Source of the DNA: Sphaerolaimus hirsutus
Lineage: Eukaryota; Nematoda; Chromadorea; Monhysterida; Sphaerolaimidae
DNA length: 64,000 nucleotides
Direction: 5' to 3'
Assembly (NCBI GenBank): GCA_964036195.1
Contig: OZ038453.1
Coordinates: 18,265,206-18,329,205, forward strand
The notes beneath the pieces were generated by a model, which was not told where the DNA came from, made no database searches, and saw only the letters and a program-made list of their open reading frames with translations. Below, one piece after another: positions 18,629-30,036 of this stretch. How positions within the stretch are numbered: the first letter of the stretch is position 1; each line of letters starts with the position of its first letter. Position numbers and translations under genes: made by a program.

Positions 18629-19246
18629 TATTTGTTATGAAAAATATTTTAAATTTAGAAAAAATTATATTTTTGTTGTGATGTTAATATTTGAACAGAT
18701 CACTTTTTTGTTAAAGATATCTTGTTATTTGCATGTTTACATTTGCTTGAATTTACATTGAATTTTCCATTAAATATTCATTGTTGCTGTACTCATTTAC
18801 TAACATTTATGTGTGTGGCCCATGCTTCACTGGGCATGTCACTTTCACCTTTGAGCATGTCAGATTCCACATTATGTCAGAGTCCCACTGCGGTATGTCA
18901 GTTTCCACAATATGTCACAGTGGATTCACCCATTGTGAGGCATTTTTAGTGTGAAAGCTTCCATTTGTTCATGCTATTGTGTAATAATAAGCCATGATAT
19001 GTTACTGTAGTATATAATATCCAGCCAATGTGCTCCCACATACTTCTACAGTGTGATCCACCACTGTCAATGGATTAGCCTTCTATTATAACCTTATACA
19101 AGTGCTATTCCATGCAAAACTTGACTTGAAGTCACGAACATTTGACAAAAGGTGATATAAGTAACAAGTTGACAAAAATGGATATTGTTGACAGAAATCA
19201 CCACTTGTATTGCTACCCCATGGCTCCGCAGCCATTCTATGGCTAT

Positions 19247-20156
19247 TAACGATGGCAAAAAAAGATTTGAAAATTCGAAAATATTTTCGAATTTTCGAAT
19301 TTTTTTCGGAATTTTCGAATTTTTATTTCACTACTGAAAAAAACACTTAAAAATCAATTTTTTTTCAAAAAAATTCGAAAATTCAATAAATTCGAGAATA
19401 TTTTTCGAATTTTTCAGGGAATTCAGTGAAATATAATACATTCTTAAGTTCAATCAGCTAAATCGATAGACAATTGATATGCGGTGAGTCTGAAAGAGTT
19501 ATCGAAACAAAAAATAACGTCAAAAAACGTTGAAATGGCATCCACCGCAGACCCATAGCTGGAGTCATGGATGGCATTTTAGGGGTGGGTCCACTAGACT
19601 TATTCGAGGGGGACTTATTGGAGGATTTACAGTAAATATATATATATACATATATATAAATCACATAAATACAGGGCCAAATCGACCCATAACAGCTACC
19701 CCACCCCAATTGAGCACCCATAACTATTTGAACATAAATACCGTAAATCCTCAAATAAGTACCCCTCGAAAAACTCACCCACCTGTAATAACTCCCCCTC
19801 TTTCAAGCGTGAGGAAAAATACCCCCCCCCCAACATAACTCCCCCCTCGATTAACTCCCCCCTCAAAAATTTCTGAAGAAAAAATAACTCCCCTGGGGAC
19901 TTATCCGAGGATTTACGGTACCTACTTAACAGCTAAAAGCACGTAATTCAATATTTTCCCCAAAAAATTCGAAAATTACCCAAAAAAATTCGAAAACTGC
20001 CTAAAAAGATTCGAAAATTCGAAATACGAAATTTGAAAATTCGAAAATTTGAAATTCAAAAATTAATTTGAGGAATAATTCGAAAATTCAAAAATTTATT
20101 TAGGAAAAAACACTAAAAAATTTAAATACTTTTTTTCGGAGGGTTTACCATCGTTA
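19247..20156. mobile_element. TTCGAA-word hAT-like element
   Basis: TAACGATGGCAAA and TTTACCATCGTTA ends, with ATGGCTAT perfectly duplicated at 19239-19246 and 20157-20164. The interior is AAAATTCGAAAATT words. A TA-type element (CCGTAAATCCTC to GAGGATTTACGG, about 19742-19917, with a related arm from about 19585) lies inside. A sister copy is at 27455-28141. Confidence 0.9.
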
Positions 20157-20406
20157 ATGGCTATATTTCACATCACAAAATACTGGCAATAGTCTAATAT
20201 ACCTGTATATGTTGAATCATAACCATATTTGGGAGCTTTAAAAAAAGTTTTAAATTTTTAAAAAACGTTTTCAATTTAAAAAATGTTTGTTTTTCAAAAC
20301 AGGATCAACACAAAAAAACAACAACATTTTTTGGTCATCCCTAGTCACCATTGCGTTAATCGACTTCTGTTTCGTTGTTGTTGCAGCTTACCTTGTCTGT
20401 TAAGAC

Positions 20407-20724
20407 TAGGGTGTCAACAAATTTTTTTTACGGAAAACGGAAACGGGAATTTTTTTGCACTTGCCGGAAAACGGAAACGGAAACGGAAAAATATTTGCAC
20501 TTGCCGGAAAACGGAAAAAAATTTGCCTGTGGGAAGCGGAAAACGGAAAGAATTTTGTCTGCGGTAAAGCGGAAACGGAAAAAAAATTTGCACTTGCCGG
20601 AAAACGGAAACGGAAATTTTTCTGCACTTGCCGGAAAACGGAATGGAAAACGGAAAAAAGGAATGGAAAACGGAAAAAATTGCCTGCGGAAACAGAAAAC
20701 GGAAAACGGAAATTTGACACCCTA
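20407..20724. mobile_element. CGGAAA-word hAT-like element, complete
   Basis: TAGGGTGTCAAC and TTTGACACCCTA ends; GTTAAGAC duplicated perfectly at 20399-20406 and 20725-20732. The interior is GGAAAACGGAAACGG words with GCACTTGCCGG spacers. Confidence 0.94.
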
Positions 20725-20919
20725 GTTAAGACTTAGCTTTGCATAAGAACCAAACCTCCCATGTCACAAAAACATTTTTTTGCATTTTTTATCGTGGATT
20801 TGGAATCTACATGCATAGAAACTCAAAATTTTCTTCCACACATCTTCCATACGCGGCGGACAGGTGGGTCAGGTTTGTGTATTTTGAGTATTTTCATGGA
20901 ACTTTGAGTATTTTGGGTA

Positions 20920-21353
20920 CCGTAAATCCCCGAATAAGTCCCCCCACCCTCGAAAAACTCCCCCTCGAATAACTCCCCCCTCTAAGCAGGCTGAGGCAAA
21001 AATAACCCCCCCCCCCCCTCGAATAACTCCCCGCTATTTCGTGGGTGGGAAAGAAGTCCACGTATAAAAAAACGTATTTATGTATACGTTCATTAAAAGT
21101 ATGTATTATTTTGCATTTGATGCACATTAACATTGATTTCATTCCATGAATTATGGGATTTCTATACTGGCTTAGACCTTTATGCAACTAACTTAACCCC
21201 ATTTGGATGATATATTGATCATGGTTATTACTCAAAATTCCGACGAAAAAATAACTCCCCCCCCCTCGAATAACTCCCCCCTCGAATAAGTCCCCCCTCA
21301 AAAAATTCTGAGGTAAAAATAACTCCCCCGGGGACTTATTTGAGGATTTACGG
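20920..21353. mobile_element. TA-type element with AATAACTCCCCC word
   Basis: CCGTAAATCCCCGAATAAGT and ACTTATTTGAGGATTTACGG ends between TA dinucleotides. Blocks of CTCGAATAACTCCCCC are on both sides of an AT-rich centre. Confidence 0.9.
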
Positions 21354-21355
21354 TA

Positions 21356-22672
21356 TTTTTTTAGTATTTAGCACCTTGGGACCTCCATACTGATGAGTCC
21401 TGGGTCAGAGGTGTGCAACGGTCTTTGGGTAGGGAGGAAACCGTTGCTTTCATATAGGTTAAAATATATCCGGAAATGTCATCTTCGTCATCGTTTTTCA
21501 TCGTTTCTCTCATCGTTTCATCGTCAGGAACAGAAAGTCATTGTTTTTCAGGCTGTTTTTTTAAATTCATAAATTTTGCTTTGACATTATCTATCAATAT
21601 AATATTTTGGATTTTTATTAAGATAGTTTTTGAGATTAATTGGCCCATACAAACAAACTTTTTCAGACTTTTGTTTCTCACTGAAAATCACGGCTGAGAT
21701 TTTGAAAATGGCACCAAAGTGAGAGCTTAGCAAATTATACAAAAACTGTGCTCAATTGCATAAATTATTTCAAAAAAAATAAAATTGAAAAACGATGCGT
21801 GCACTTTTTTACACAAAAGTTTGAAGCAGCCTGACACCCATCTCGCCATCACAGATGATCCCACTGTGAAGACTCAGATGAAGTTTTATGAAAAAAGTTT
21901 CCATCATAAACGTAGGTTATTTTTTCATGGTATTTCATTTGTATATCTCGATGTTTTGTTAAACACAATTTTGAAGGGTGCTGTCATACAAAAATGCACT
22001 TTTTATGTTTCAATATTCAATGTTCTTTTTATGTTTCAATTCTGACGCCTTTTTTATCATGGATTTGGAATCTACAGACATAGAAACTCCAAACTCCTCT
22101 ACAGACATAGAATTTTCTTCCATACATATATCCGGAAATGTCATCTTCCTACTCAAAAATCATCATTTTTTGGGCAGTTTTTTTTTTGAAAATTCATAAC
22201 TTGCTTGACATCTATCAATATACTATTTTGGATTTTTATTATATAATATTTTGGATTTCTGTATCTTCTGTGTTTCCATGTTTCTGTGGTCTCCAAAAAA
22301 ACTCATTTGATTTTTTCAAAATTTTGTAGTTATCATGTTAATGTTATCTGTGTTAAACAAAATGTGTGTGTGTGTGTGTGTGTGTGTGTCTGTGTTTTAT
22401 ATGTGTGTTTTTGCCATCGTTGGTGATGGTATACTAGATTAGGTATATTTCAGTCTATAGGTAATAGTCCGTCGAGTATAACATATTCAATCATTTATAT
22501 AATACTACAATTTCTGTTAGGTATATTCTTTTGTCGAAAAATCACTTTGCAATCTAAACTACAATTCGCGAATCACTTGTAGAGACAATTGTTTATTTAA
22601 ATACCTACCTAAATATTTTTACCAGAACCCGATTAAGTATAAATAAGTCATAGAATTTCAGACAAAAACCGA
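21356..22672. other. Unassigned AT-rich DNA with an internal duplication and a GT microsatellite
   Basis: CCGGAAATGTCATCTTC begins similar stretches at about 21470 and 22130, each followed by TATCAATATA and TTTTGGATTTTTATT words. ATCATGGATTTGGAATCTAC near 22060 also matches about 20790. A (GT)n tract lies at about 22363-22389. No gene was recognised. Confidence 0.5.
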
Positions 22673-23124
22673 TCACTTCAGTTTCTTAAGCTGCACCAAA
22701 CGCTTGATCAAACCCCCGCAAAGGCCCTTGGCTACGCAACACTCAGCCTGTAGCATGTTGCGGCATGTCGAATCCATACCAGGGGGCAGTCCCGGACTCT
22801 GTAAAATGCCCTGTCAAATGTCAAATGCCACGCAAAGTGTCAAAAGTCGTGTAAAATGCCCTGGCATGACATGACCCCGGGAAATTTGACATGACTTTTG
22901 ACACTGCATGAAATGTGCCATAGCCATTTTGCGGGGCATTTTACATGACTTTAGACACTGCATGATATTTGACATTTTACAGGGCATTTTACAGGGTCTG
23001 GGACTGGCACCAGGCCTCCATGTATCCCCCTTTGGAGGTTCATCTTTTCCTGGCGCCGGGCCAATACTCACCCACTCGCGTGCGTAGGTGGATAGAAAAA
23101 GGGTTGCCAGAATGAGTGTCAGGG
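22673..23124 (-). CDS. Possible small secreted peptide, last two exons
   Basis: Exon 23072-23124 (acceptor CTCTGCAG, donor TGG|GTGAGT) codes LTLILATLFLSTYAREW, a signal-peptide core. Exon 22673-22747 (acceptor ATGCTACAG) codes AECCVAKGLCGG, then a basic amphipathic tail LIKRLVQLKKLK and stop. Both junction phases are zero. The first coding exon was not found. Frames also stay open across the splice sites on both sides, so the exon limits are uncertain. A TGTCAAATG element fills the intron. Confidence 0.35.
22776..23010. mobile_element. TGTCAAATG-word element
   Basis: CAGGGGGCAGTCCCGGACTC and GGGTCTGGGACTGGCACC ends face each other around TGTCAAATG/CATGACTTTTGACA words and a CATTTTGC centre. 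The flanking sequences (CATGGAG/TATGGAT on the gene strand) resemble each other, but no clean duplication is seen. Confidence 0.75.
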
Positions 23125-23574
23125 CTGCAGAGTTTGGGGTTTCGTTGGTTAAAGGTGGATTTGCAGCATGACGACAAATAAACAGTGAAACGACAAATAA
23201 AACGTCCCTGCAAAATTCATTATTTCCGTGTGTCAAGTTTTTTATTCAAAATTCATGTTGGTGGGGTCTTTTTCCCAGCATTTTACCTGTGGGTATTATG
23301 AGGGGAGTTCAATTCGAGGGGAATGATTCGCGATAATGGCGCTGTGTCATAACGTAACTCAGTCATTGTTTTCAAAGTTTGTTATGCATTTCACAGATTA
23401 CAAACTGGAGTTTTTGGCAGTTAGGTATTATAACTAAATTCTCGACTCATTTTGTGTGGGGGTATTTTGAGGGGGTTATTTTTTCACAGTGCTGATATAG
23501 AGGGAGGTATTTCGAGGATACAGTATTTAATTAATTTCCTTACCACTTAATATTTTATCATTATTGTTATATTT

Positions 23575-23768
23575 AATCGTCGGACACACTTAGTATGGAA
23601 ACCTACCATGACCAGTCTGAATAATGAACCAAAAATTATACAGTTTTTCATCATAATATTCCGTTTATACCACTGGAATAATTAATTACGAAATTTATCA
23701 CAAGATTTTATTCAATTAATTATGGTAGGATTCTGCACATGCTTTGCGGTCGCCGAGTACACTTTACC
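23575..23768. mobile_element. CGGACAYCACACTTAG family element
   Basis: CGGACACACTTAGTATGGAA at the left and GGTAGGATTCTGCACATGCT at the right bound a segment of about 190 bases, with copies at about 26886-27076 and 57345-57530 and a copy split by the 30045-32729 insertion. The end word CTTTGCGGTC..CGAGTA is shared with the elements at 33113-33374 and 46087-46318. Confidence 0.8.
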
Positions 23769-23844
23769 ACTCTCCGAATCAATGGGTAAAAAATGCTCAG
23801 CATGGTCGATTTATAGCAGGATCGAAAAGGTGCACTACACTCAC

Positions 23845-24339
23845 CCAGAGTTGTTATAAGTACTGAACTTTTCAAAAGTACCCGTACTGGTAAATACTTT
23901 CACTTTTACCCATCCTCAAAAATACCCAGGTAAAATACTGTGTTTTTACCCAGTACTTGGGAAAATTGCGTAAAAGTATTTTTCACGTATTTTTTTAGTA
24001 TATTGAGTATTTTTGTCATGGGAGCATAAAATTGATTATTTTTTAGGGAACATGGGTGTGTAATTACAGTGACACTAGGTTTAGACAATAGATGCCTGCA
24101 TTCTAAGAACAAATTACACGTAAAAGTATTGATTAATATAGTATTGATTAATACAGTTACATACATTTTGCTTTTTGTGTGCGTATTTGAATTTTCTGAA
24201 ATACTCAGAACTACCCAGCACTGAAAAAGTACGCGTACAGATGGGTACTGGCACAGAAAAGTATGGTACCAATGAGTATTTACCCAGTAAGCAGTTTTAT
24301 GCGTATTTCAGAGTAAAATACATACCCACTAACAACTCT
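23845..24339. mobile_element. CAGAGTTGTTA hAT-like element
   Basis: CCAGAGTTGTTATAAGTACT and CTAACAACTCT ends; ACACTCAC duplicated perfectly at 23837-23844 and 24340-24347. The interior is TACCCAGTACTTGGG and GTAAAAGTATTT words. Confidence 0.88.
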
Positions 24340-24347
24340 ACACTCAC

Positions 24348-24828
24348 CGAGGAATTTCATCTTTCCGTCGTTTGATGTTTGGTTTACTTTGGATTAAACA
24401 GTTTTGTCAAGTCTTTTCTTTCAAAGAAAATATCGTCTAGTGTGGTCAAACAGATTTCTGCGTCCTTTTATAAATACCGCTGGTTTCCGGCGGCCAGACA
24501 TCACCTGATAGGTAAATTTAGCACAGAAATAAAATGTTGTATTCAAATATTTGATCAGGTGCTGTTTGCCACTGAGTCTGATATTGCATCGCACTTGGGT
24601 ACTGTATAACAATGACTTATCACCCCTTGAATTGACCCCCCTCGAAATACCCCCAGGTTTGAGCGACCTGAGGAAAAATGAGCCCCCCCCCCGAAATACC
24701 ACCCCCGTCTCGAAGCATGCGCATCATGTATACAATGTACATGTAAATTGCTGCCAAATTGCATCGCAGCTACTCATACTAGTTTGCGTAGATAAATATA
24801 TCCTTAAATATATACCTACCGTATATCC
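24348..24828. other. Unassigned DNA with a TA-type fragment
   Basis: CTTGAATTGACCCCCCTCGA and CCCCCGAAATACC words near 24620-24705 are a fragment of the TA-type C-run family. AACTGCATTCAAATATTTGATCAGGTGCT is approximately shared with 29627-29656 (no more than 20 bases exact). No gene was recognised. Confidence 0.5.
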
Positions 24829-25331
24829 TCGAATAAGACCCCCCCTCGAATAACTCCTCCCCCTTGAATAACTCCCCCCTCAAAAACACTGACGAAAAAA
24901 TAACTCCCCCCCTCGAATAACTCCCCCCTCTTGAATAAGTCCCCCCTCTGGGTGAAAAATATGCTATATAATTTACAAAAATAATCGATGAAAATACAAA
25001 AAAATGTTAACGTATGGCAGCGACAGCAGATAAACTCGGCAGACATGAAAGGAATCAGTGATTCGGCCCTTACGTACCAATTTTAAATTTCGTTAAAATT
25101 GTTAAGTTAATTTTGAATTTGAATGAATGCATTCCAATCGATTCATGGTAAATCTTATTCAATCCGACGTTTTATGCGAGAACAGGATAAACTGAACACG
25201 CATATTGTCATATGAAAGCAGATAACAAGGTATTTTATTGTAACAGCCCGGACAAATTCCAACAAAAAAGTACGTATGTGTGCGTGCGATAGAACAAGGG
25301 AAGAACGACCCTGTACACTGTACACCACTAC

Positions 25332-25922
25332 CGTATTTCTCCGATCAAAGCACCCCTGGTGCTTTACAAAATTGGAGCTATTTTCAAACTACTTTTGAAG
25401 TGCCATGTATAGCACCCTGGTGCAATGCAAATCACAGGGTGCTATACTAGGTTTTGTTTGACACCGATAAATACTTAGGTAAGCGCGATCATTTGCCTTC
25501 ACCATGACTCTCTATTTTCCTTTTTAAAGTTGTATCTACCTAATTATGTGTTGCAAATCTGTGATTAGTAAGGTTGCAATGCTTTTGCAACAATCCCACG
25601 ACCCACAAATCTTTGAACTCGAGTACCACGTCAAGTGTTTGATTTCGCCGCAGCACGCAAAAGAACGCCGCGCGCCACGCGATGCAATTAAATAGGCATA
25701 GGTGTGCAAAGAGAACGCCGCGCGCCACGCGGAAAAAACTCTTATGCAACAGATTGTCTTCCAAACTTTCCTCTCCGCAATATCATTTAGGTGAGGCAAC
25801 AGATAATCACCAAATTTTTTTTGTGAAGTGTAAAGCACCTGGGTGCTTTATACAGAACATAATACACAGCACAGCACCCCGGGAGCTTTGAACGGGGGGG
25901 TGCTTTGATCGGAGAAATACGG
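25332..25922. mobile_element. TA-type element with GATCAAAGCACCC word, inverted copy
   Basis: CCGTATTTCTCCGATCAAAG and CTTTGATCGGAGAAATACGG ends between TA dinucleotides. It matches 9494-10082 in reverse orientation over most of its length, including the CGCGCCACGC words. Being the better kept copy, it shows the native ends. Confidence 0.9.
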
Positions 25923-25923
25923 T

Positions 25924-26329
25924 AGCTAAATCTGGATCGTTTTGAAAATCTAAAAATTGCTCTGAATAACATAAAATGCTCACTATGTTCGTAATAATAA
26001 GAAATTATCGTATATTTATCAAGTGTAGATCTTAAATTCAAATTTCGACGGTGACGTTCACTTATCTAATTGAAAAATTTGTTGATGGTCATCCCTACGC
26101 ATGAAATACGAGTGTCAATAACAATGAAATTGGGTTAGAATGGTACTTGTAAAAAAATTCGTTAGACCATTGACTCGCATAATGTCTGCCGAGTATACAT
26201 GATATGTACGCAGTGTATAAACACTTTTTTGTTGCTGTTGATCTGTTAAATACATGGCTTACATGAGTTGACAGAATGCATTCATACGATGAATTCAGTC
26301 CAAGTTTCTGAGGAAAAATAACTCCCTCC
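25924..26329. other. Unassigned AT-rich DNA inside the composite
   Basis: Nothing coding or repetitive was recognised. It ends in an AATAACTCCCTCC word that leads into the GCGC-rich tract. Confidence 0.4.
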
Positions 26330-26600
26330 CTTGAACAGGCTGGCCGCGGCGGAAACCCTTTAAGCCATAAACGCGTTACGCGTTGCCTAAAAGGGTTTCC
26401 CACACACAAGCGCGCTGGGCTCATGCATGTGAACAAATGCAAGCGCGCATAAACACGTCGCTTAAAGCGACTCCCTAATTATCGACGCGCAGGCGCACGC
26501 GTGTTAAAGTGTTTGCCACTCTGGAAACTCTCTGTTAAAGGGTTTCCATGATTGCAAGCGCTTTAAGAAAATATAAACACGCTGGAAGCGCGTTGTGTGA
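26330..26600. repeat. GC-rich AAACGCGTT/GCGC word tract
   Basis: Words such as CAAGCGCGC, AAACGCGTTACGCGTT and AAAGGGTTTCC occur on both strands over about 270 bases, in otherwise AT-rich DNA. A second tract at 28975-29255 uses the same words next to the same AATAACTCC context. Confidence 0.65.
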
Positions 26601-26885
26601 AATGAAGTTGCCGCTGTTCCATCGTTTTATGATGGCATAAATATGCCAATACCTGCCATTCTGTTGTAGGCATTCCATAGTAATGTAAAGCATGCGGTCT
26701 GATCAGTATTATTATTGTAAATAGTTATTTTGTAAAATATTCAAAATCGAGTTCCCATGGCATTTTAAATTGACATTTCATGTTGCCACTGATAGGCGCT
26801 GATTTTTCTGACTCTGTTTAATTGATTTTCCTCTAAGTAAATAAAAACAGCCCTCGATTTTTTTTATGTGAAAAACCAATTACAC

Positions 26886-27076
26886 TCCGCGGACAGCACA
26901 CTTACTATAGGAAACTACCATAACACATCTGAATAATGAACTTAAACTTGTACAGTTTTTTCATCATAATATTTCCTTTTTATCATGGAATGACATATTA
27001 CATTAAATTATCACAATATTTTATTCAGTAAATTATGGTAGGATTCTGCACATACTTTGCGGTCCTCTGAGTGTAC
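26886..27076. mobile_element. CGGACAYCACACTTAG family element
   Basis: Starts GCGGACAGCACACTTACTAT and ends CATACTTTGCGGTCCTCTGAG. Colinear with 23575-23768 and 57345-57530, including the CATCATAATATTTC middle. Confidence 0.78.
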
Positions 27077-27454
27077 CTAAACATTATTTTTTTGACAGTG
27101 ATTACCCATTTCCTTGCCCCATGCACATTCAGCAAAGGGAATACAGGGTGGCTCAAATCAATTCGACACTTGTCTGTCAAATGAAAACAAATACAAATAA
27201 CTGAGATTGCATGATATTGTATATGTTTTATAATACTTCACATTTTGGTAGTACCATAAAACACTATTTATTCAGTTACAAGCACTCAATAATCATTCAG
27301 TGCTAGATCAATTTTTGGAAAAAATTCTCATTATTTTTACATAAATAACACAAACATGATGAATCATTTGCTGAGCCACCCTGTACTTTTGACTGAATGG
27401 ATAAAACAACATGTGCAGTCCCCACTTTTGTGAATTTCGCCCTTTAGCTGCAGC
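27077..27454. repeat. Short inverted repeat around unassigned DNA
   Basis: ACAGGGTGGCTCAAATCA near 27145 faces TTTGCTGAGCCACCCTGTAC near 27368, so this is probably a further small element of about 250 bases with GGGTGGCTCA ends. No gene was recognised. Confidence 0.6.
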
Positions 27455-28141
27455 TAACGATGGCAAATTTTTTCGAAAATTCAAACTAAAACTTAACTGA
27501 AAATATTATATTCACATGGATTTTTTTGTTGGAAAGAAGCAAAATAAGTATGCAGTGACAGCGGTAAGACTTTAAAACATAAAGATGTATTCAAAAGCAG
27601 GGTTGGCAAAATCTCAAAGAAAAAGAATAAAATGGGAAATTTAAGAATAAAAATAATAAAATAAAGAAAATTGCTAAGCAAAAATAAAATTGTATAAAAA
27701 TTTGAAATTTTGTAAAATTGTATAAAACTGTTTATAGAACGATTACAAAATTTTACAAAAATTTAGATTACAGGGTCCTTTACAGGGTCTGGGAGTGGCA
27801 CATATTATGTAAAATTCATGTAAAATTTTATGCAAAGTGCAAATTGTAATGACACATGCAAAGTAAAGTGTCAATTGTCAGCAAATTGAAATTAAGTTTT
27901 ATGTTTTGTATTCTAATCTTATGTTTTCTATCCAAATCTGTGACAAAATCTCTATATCTTTATCCAAAAAAGTGACAAAAAATTTGAAAATTTGTAAAGT
28001 AAAAAAATATTCAAAAAATCAAAAATTAAATTTGAAAATTCTAAAACTAATTTTGGGTAAAATTCAAATTTGAAACGTCATTTTGTAAAAAAACACTGAG
28101 AAATTCAAATACTTTTTTTCCAAGGCGGTTTGCCATCGTTA
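27455..28141. mobile_element. TTCGAA-word hAT-like element, complete ends
   Basis: TAACGATGGCAAATTTTTTC and GGTTTGCCATCGTTA ends; GCTGCAGC perfectly duplicated at 27447-27454 and 28142-28149. It hosts the left part of a CAGGGTTGGC element from 27599 and some TGTCAAATG words near 27775-27890. Confidence 0.9.
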
Positions 28142-28220
28142 GCTGCAGCCCAGCTCTGTCAATTTGTTGCGGCTTGGACGCTTTGATACCAGCACGCACA
28201 CTGCGCATCACTGCTCACAC

Positions 28221-28439
28221 TAGGGTTGGGAACCCGAACTGACCCAAACCGACCCGAATCGAACCAAGGTTCCATGCATATTTTTACCAAGCTTTTTTGA
28301 CCCGATACCCGATAATTTTGTTACACTGAACTAAAATTTTGGAACTGAAAGAACTGAATCAGAACCGATACCAGAACCGAAAATTTTGAGAAACCTAGAG
28401 TTGATACCCAAACCGACCACGTTGAAATTCCCAACCCTA
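28221..28439. mobile_element. TAGGGTTGGGAA hAT-like element with GAACCGA word
   Basis: TAGGGTTGGGAACCCGAACT and AATTCCCAACCCTA ends; flanks GCTCACAC and GTGCACAC match at six of eight. The interior is GAACTGA, GAACCGATACC and CCGACCC words. Only copy seen in this window. Confidence 0.78.
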
Positions 28440-28751
28440 GTGCACACTGGGAACATTCTAAGTTTAGGACAAATCCAATACTGAACAGTCACGTAGATTC
28501 TGCGCCACAAATAATCAATACACGCAATTATCAAAGTGTCAAATCTCAAGTGTGACACAGTAATAAAAAAATCGATGTACTTATTAAATCAAATCAACTG
28601 ATCAAAGGCTTTGCATGGAATGCTACTATAATTCAAAGAATAAATTCATGCAATTACATTTGTGTAAAATAATTGTGTACGCAGGCAACGTCCAATTATT
28701 ATGTTAATTATTGATATATAATGTATCGCGTGAGACTCTAAAATATCGGCG

Positions 28752-28964
28752 CTGCGTACACTAGTTTACTGCCAGTAAACTCTGGTTTTGGTAAACTCAT
28801 AGATCGGCTTCGAATGCATTTGAGTTCACTAGAATGAGGTGTCTGACGACTACAGTTAATGGACATTTAAAATAAGTCATTGCGGTAAACTCAAATACCT
28901 TCAAAGCTGATTTAGGCATACCTTATTTGAGTCTGTTTCTGTTAGTAAACTAGTGTGTGCAGCA
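28752..28964. mobile_element. ACTAGTTTAC-ended element
   Basis: GTACACTAGTTTACTGCCAG and AGTAAACTAGTGTGTGCAG ends with GGTAAACTCA words inside. Copies are at 54488-54700 and, decayed, 39395-39500; 47560-47720 is a possible older one. Confidence 0.78.
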
Positions 28965-28974
28965 ACATCATTAC

Positions 28975-29255
28975 AAACTTCTTAACGCATTTCCGGGGGT
29001 GCAAGCGCGCCGCTATTTTCTGCCAGCGCGATTCTAATATGCATAAACGCGTGCGCCTAAAGCGTCTCCCCCCGGCAAGCGCGCAGTGGCACATGCGCTA
29101 CGCGACTGCAGCGGCGGGAACCACGCTCCTTAAAGCGGTTCCCCGCTGCAAACACTTTAGTGATATTTGCTTAACGCGTCTCCAATTTGGCAGTCGCTTT
29201 AAGGATCAACGCGCTGGAAACACTACGCGTTTCCGGCGCGGACAGCCTGCCCTTG
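28975..29255. repeat. GC-rich AAACGCGTT/GCGC word tract, second copy
   Basis: GCGCG, AACGCGT and AAAGCGGTTCCC words in both orientations, ending TTTCCGGCGCGGACAGCCTG. See 26330-26600. Confidence 0.65.
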
Positions 29256-29342
29256 AATAACTCCTCCCCCTTGAATAAGTCCCCCCTCAAAAACTCTTGA
29301 CGAAAAAATAACTCCCCTGGGGTCTTATTCGAGGATATACGG

Positions 29343-30036
29343 TATGTCCAAATATATACCCGTTTAGTCTTATCCAGTATTGGGTACGTTTTGGCTTATT
29401 CTTTACTATGATCATTCATGTAATTCTCTGACGAAATAATACCCCCCTTGAATAAGCCCTCTCGAATAAACCCTTCTCCATTTGCTGACGAAATAAAAAA
29501 ACTCCTGGAGATATTTCGCGGGAATACGGTATATATTGCATGCAAGCATTAATATTTGATGTAGGTAGATATTTAAATATTGAAGTACACAACAATACAA
29601 ATGAAACATTTTTCTTCAGAAACCAAAACTGCATTCAAATATTTGATCAGGTGCTTTCTTTTCTACACATTGAAATTTCTCAGCTTAAACGGCGGGGTCG
29701 CTTATACACGCAACGATATAACTGAAATACCGTATATCCTCCAATTACACCGTGGAGTTATTATTTCGTCAGAATGTCTTCATTCTAAGACAACAACAAA
29801 AACAAGGTAAAATATCCATGCTAAACTTCGTGTTCATCAGCATCCAAATCACTCAAATACACATTGTAAATACACATATCCAATAACCAGAGTGGGGGGG
29901 GGGCTATTCAAGGGAGTGTTCTGGGGGATCTTATTCAAGGAAATACTGTGATTTTGAATAACAATTTCCAAAGTTACTCAAAAGGTATGTGTACTCGAAT
30001 ACTGAGTAAATACGTTTGTAAGTATACTCTGTGGAC
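29343..30036. other. TA-type fragments in unassigned DNA
   Basis: GGGAATACGGTA near 29520, CCGTATATCCTCCAATTACA near 29731 and GGGGGGCTATTCAAGG near 29895 are pieces of TA-type families. No complete element and no gene were recognised. Confidence 0.5.

Larger units (their letters stand above)
17181..20343. mobile_element. TAGGGTTGG hAT-like element, inverted, hosting nested insertions
   Basis: GTCACCAT is duplicated perfectly at 17173-17180 and 20344-20351. The right end TCATCCCTA corresponds to the family's TAGGG terminus. Its native interior includes the reverse complement of the AATGGCTGTGGAGCCATGGG segment found at 8403. It hosts the elements at 17433-18004, 18190-18628 and 19247-20156. 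Confidence 0.82.
24829..29342. mobile_element. Composite bounded by TA-type ends
   Basis: CCGTATATCCTCGAATAAGA (left) and TCTTATTCGAGGATATACGG (right) are perfect complements flanked by TA, 4.5 kb apart. Inside are AATAACTCCCCC words next to both ends and, between them, the elements at 25332, 26886, 27455, 28221 and 28752 plus two GCGC-rich tracts. It may be one element swollen by later insertions, or two neighbouring copies. Confidence 0.6.

Noticed and set aside
21362-21450. CTGATGAGTCC followed by GGAAACC, resembling a hammerhead ribozyme core
   Set aside because: The bases before GAAA do not pair with GTCC to make stem II, and no convincing cleavage-site stem was found.
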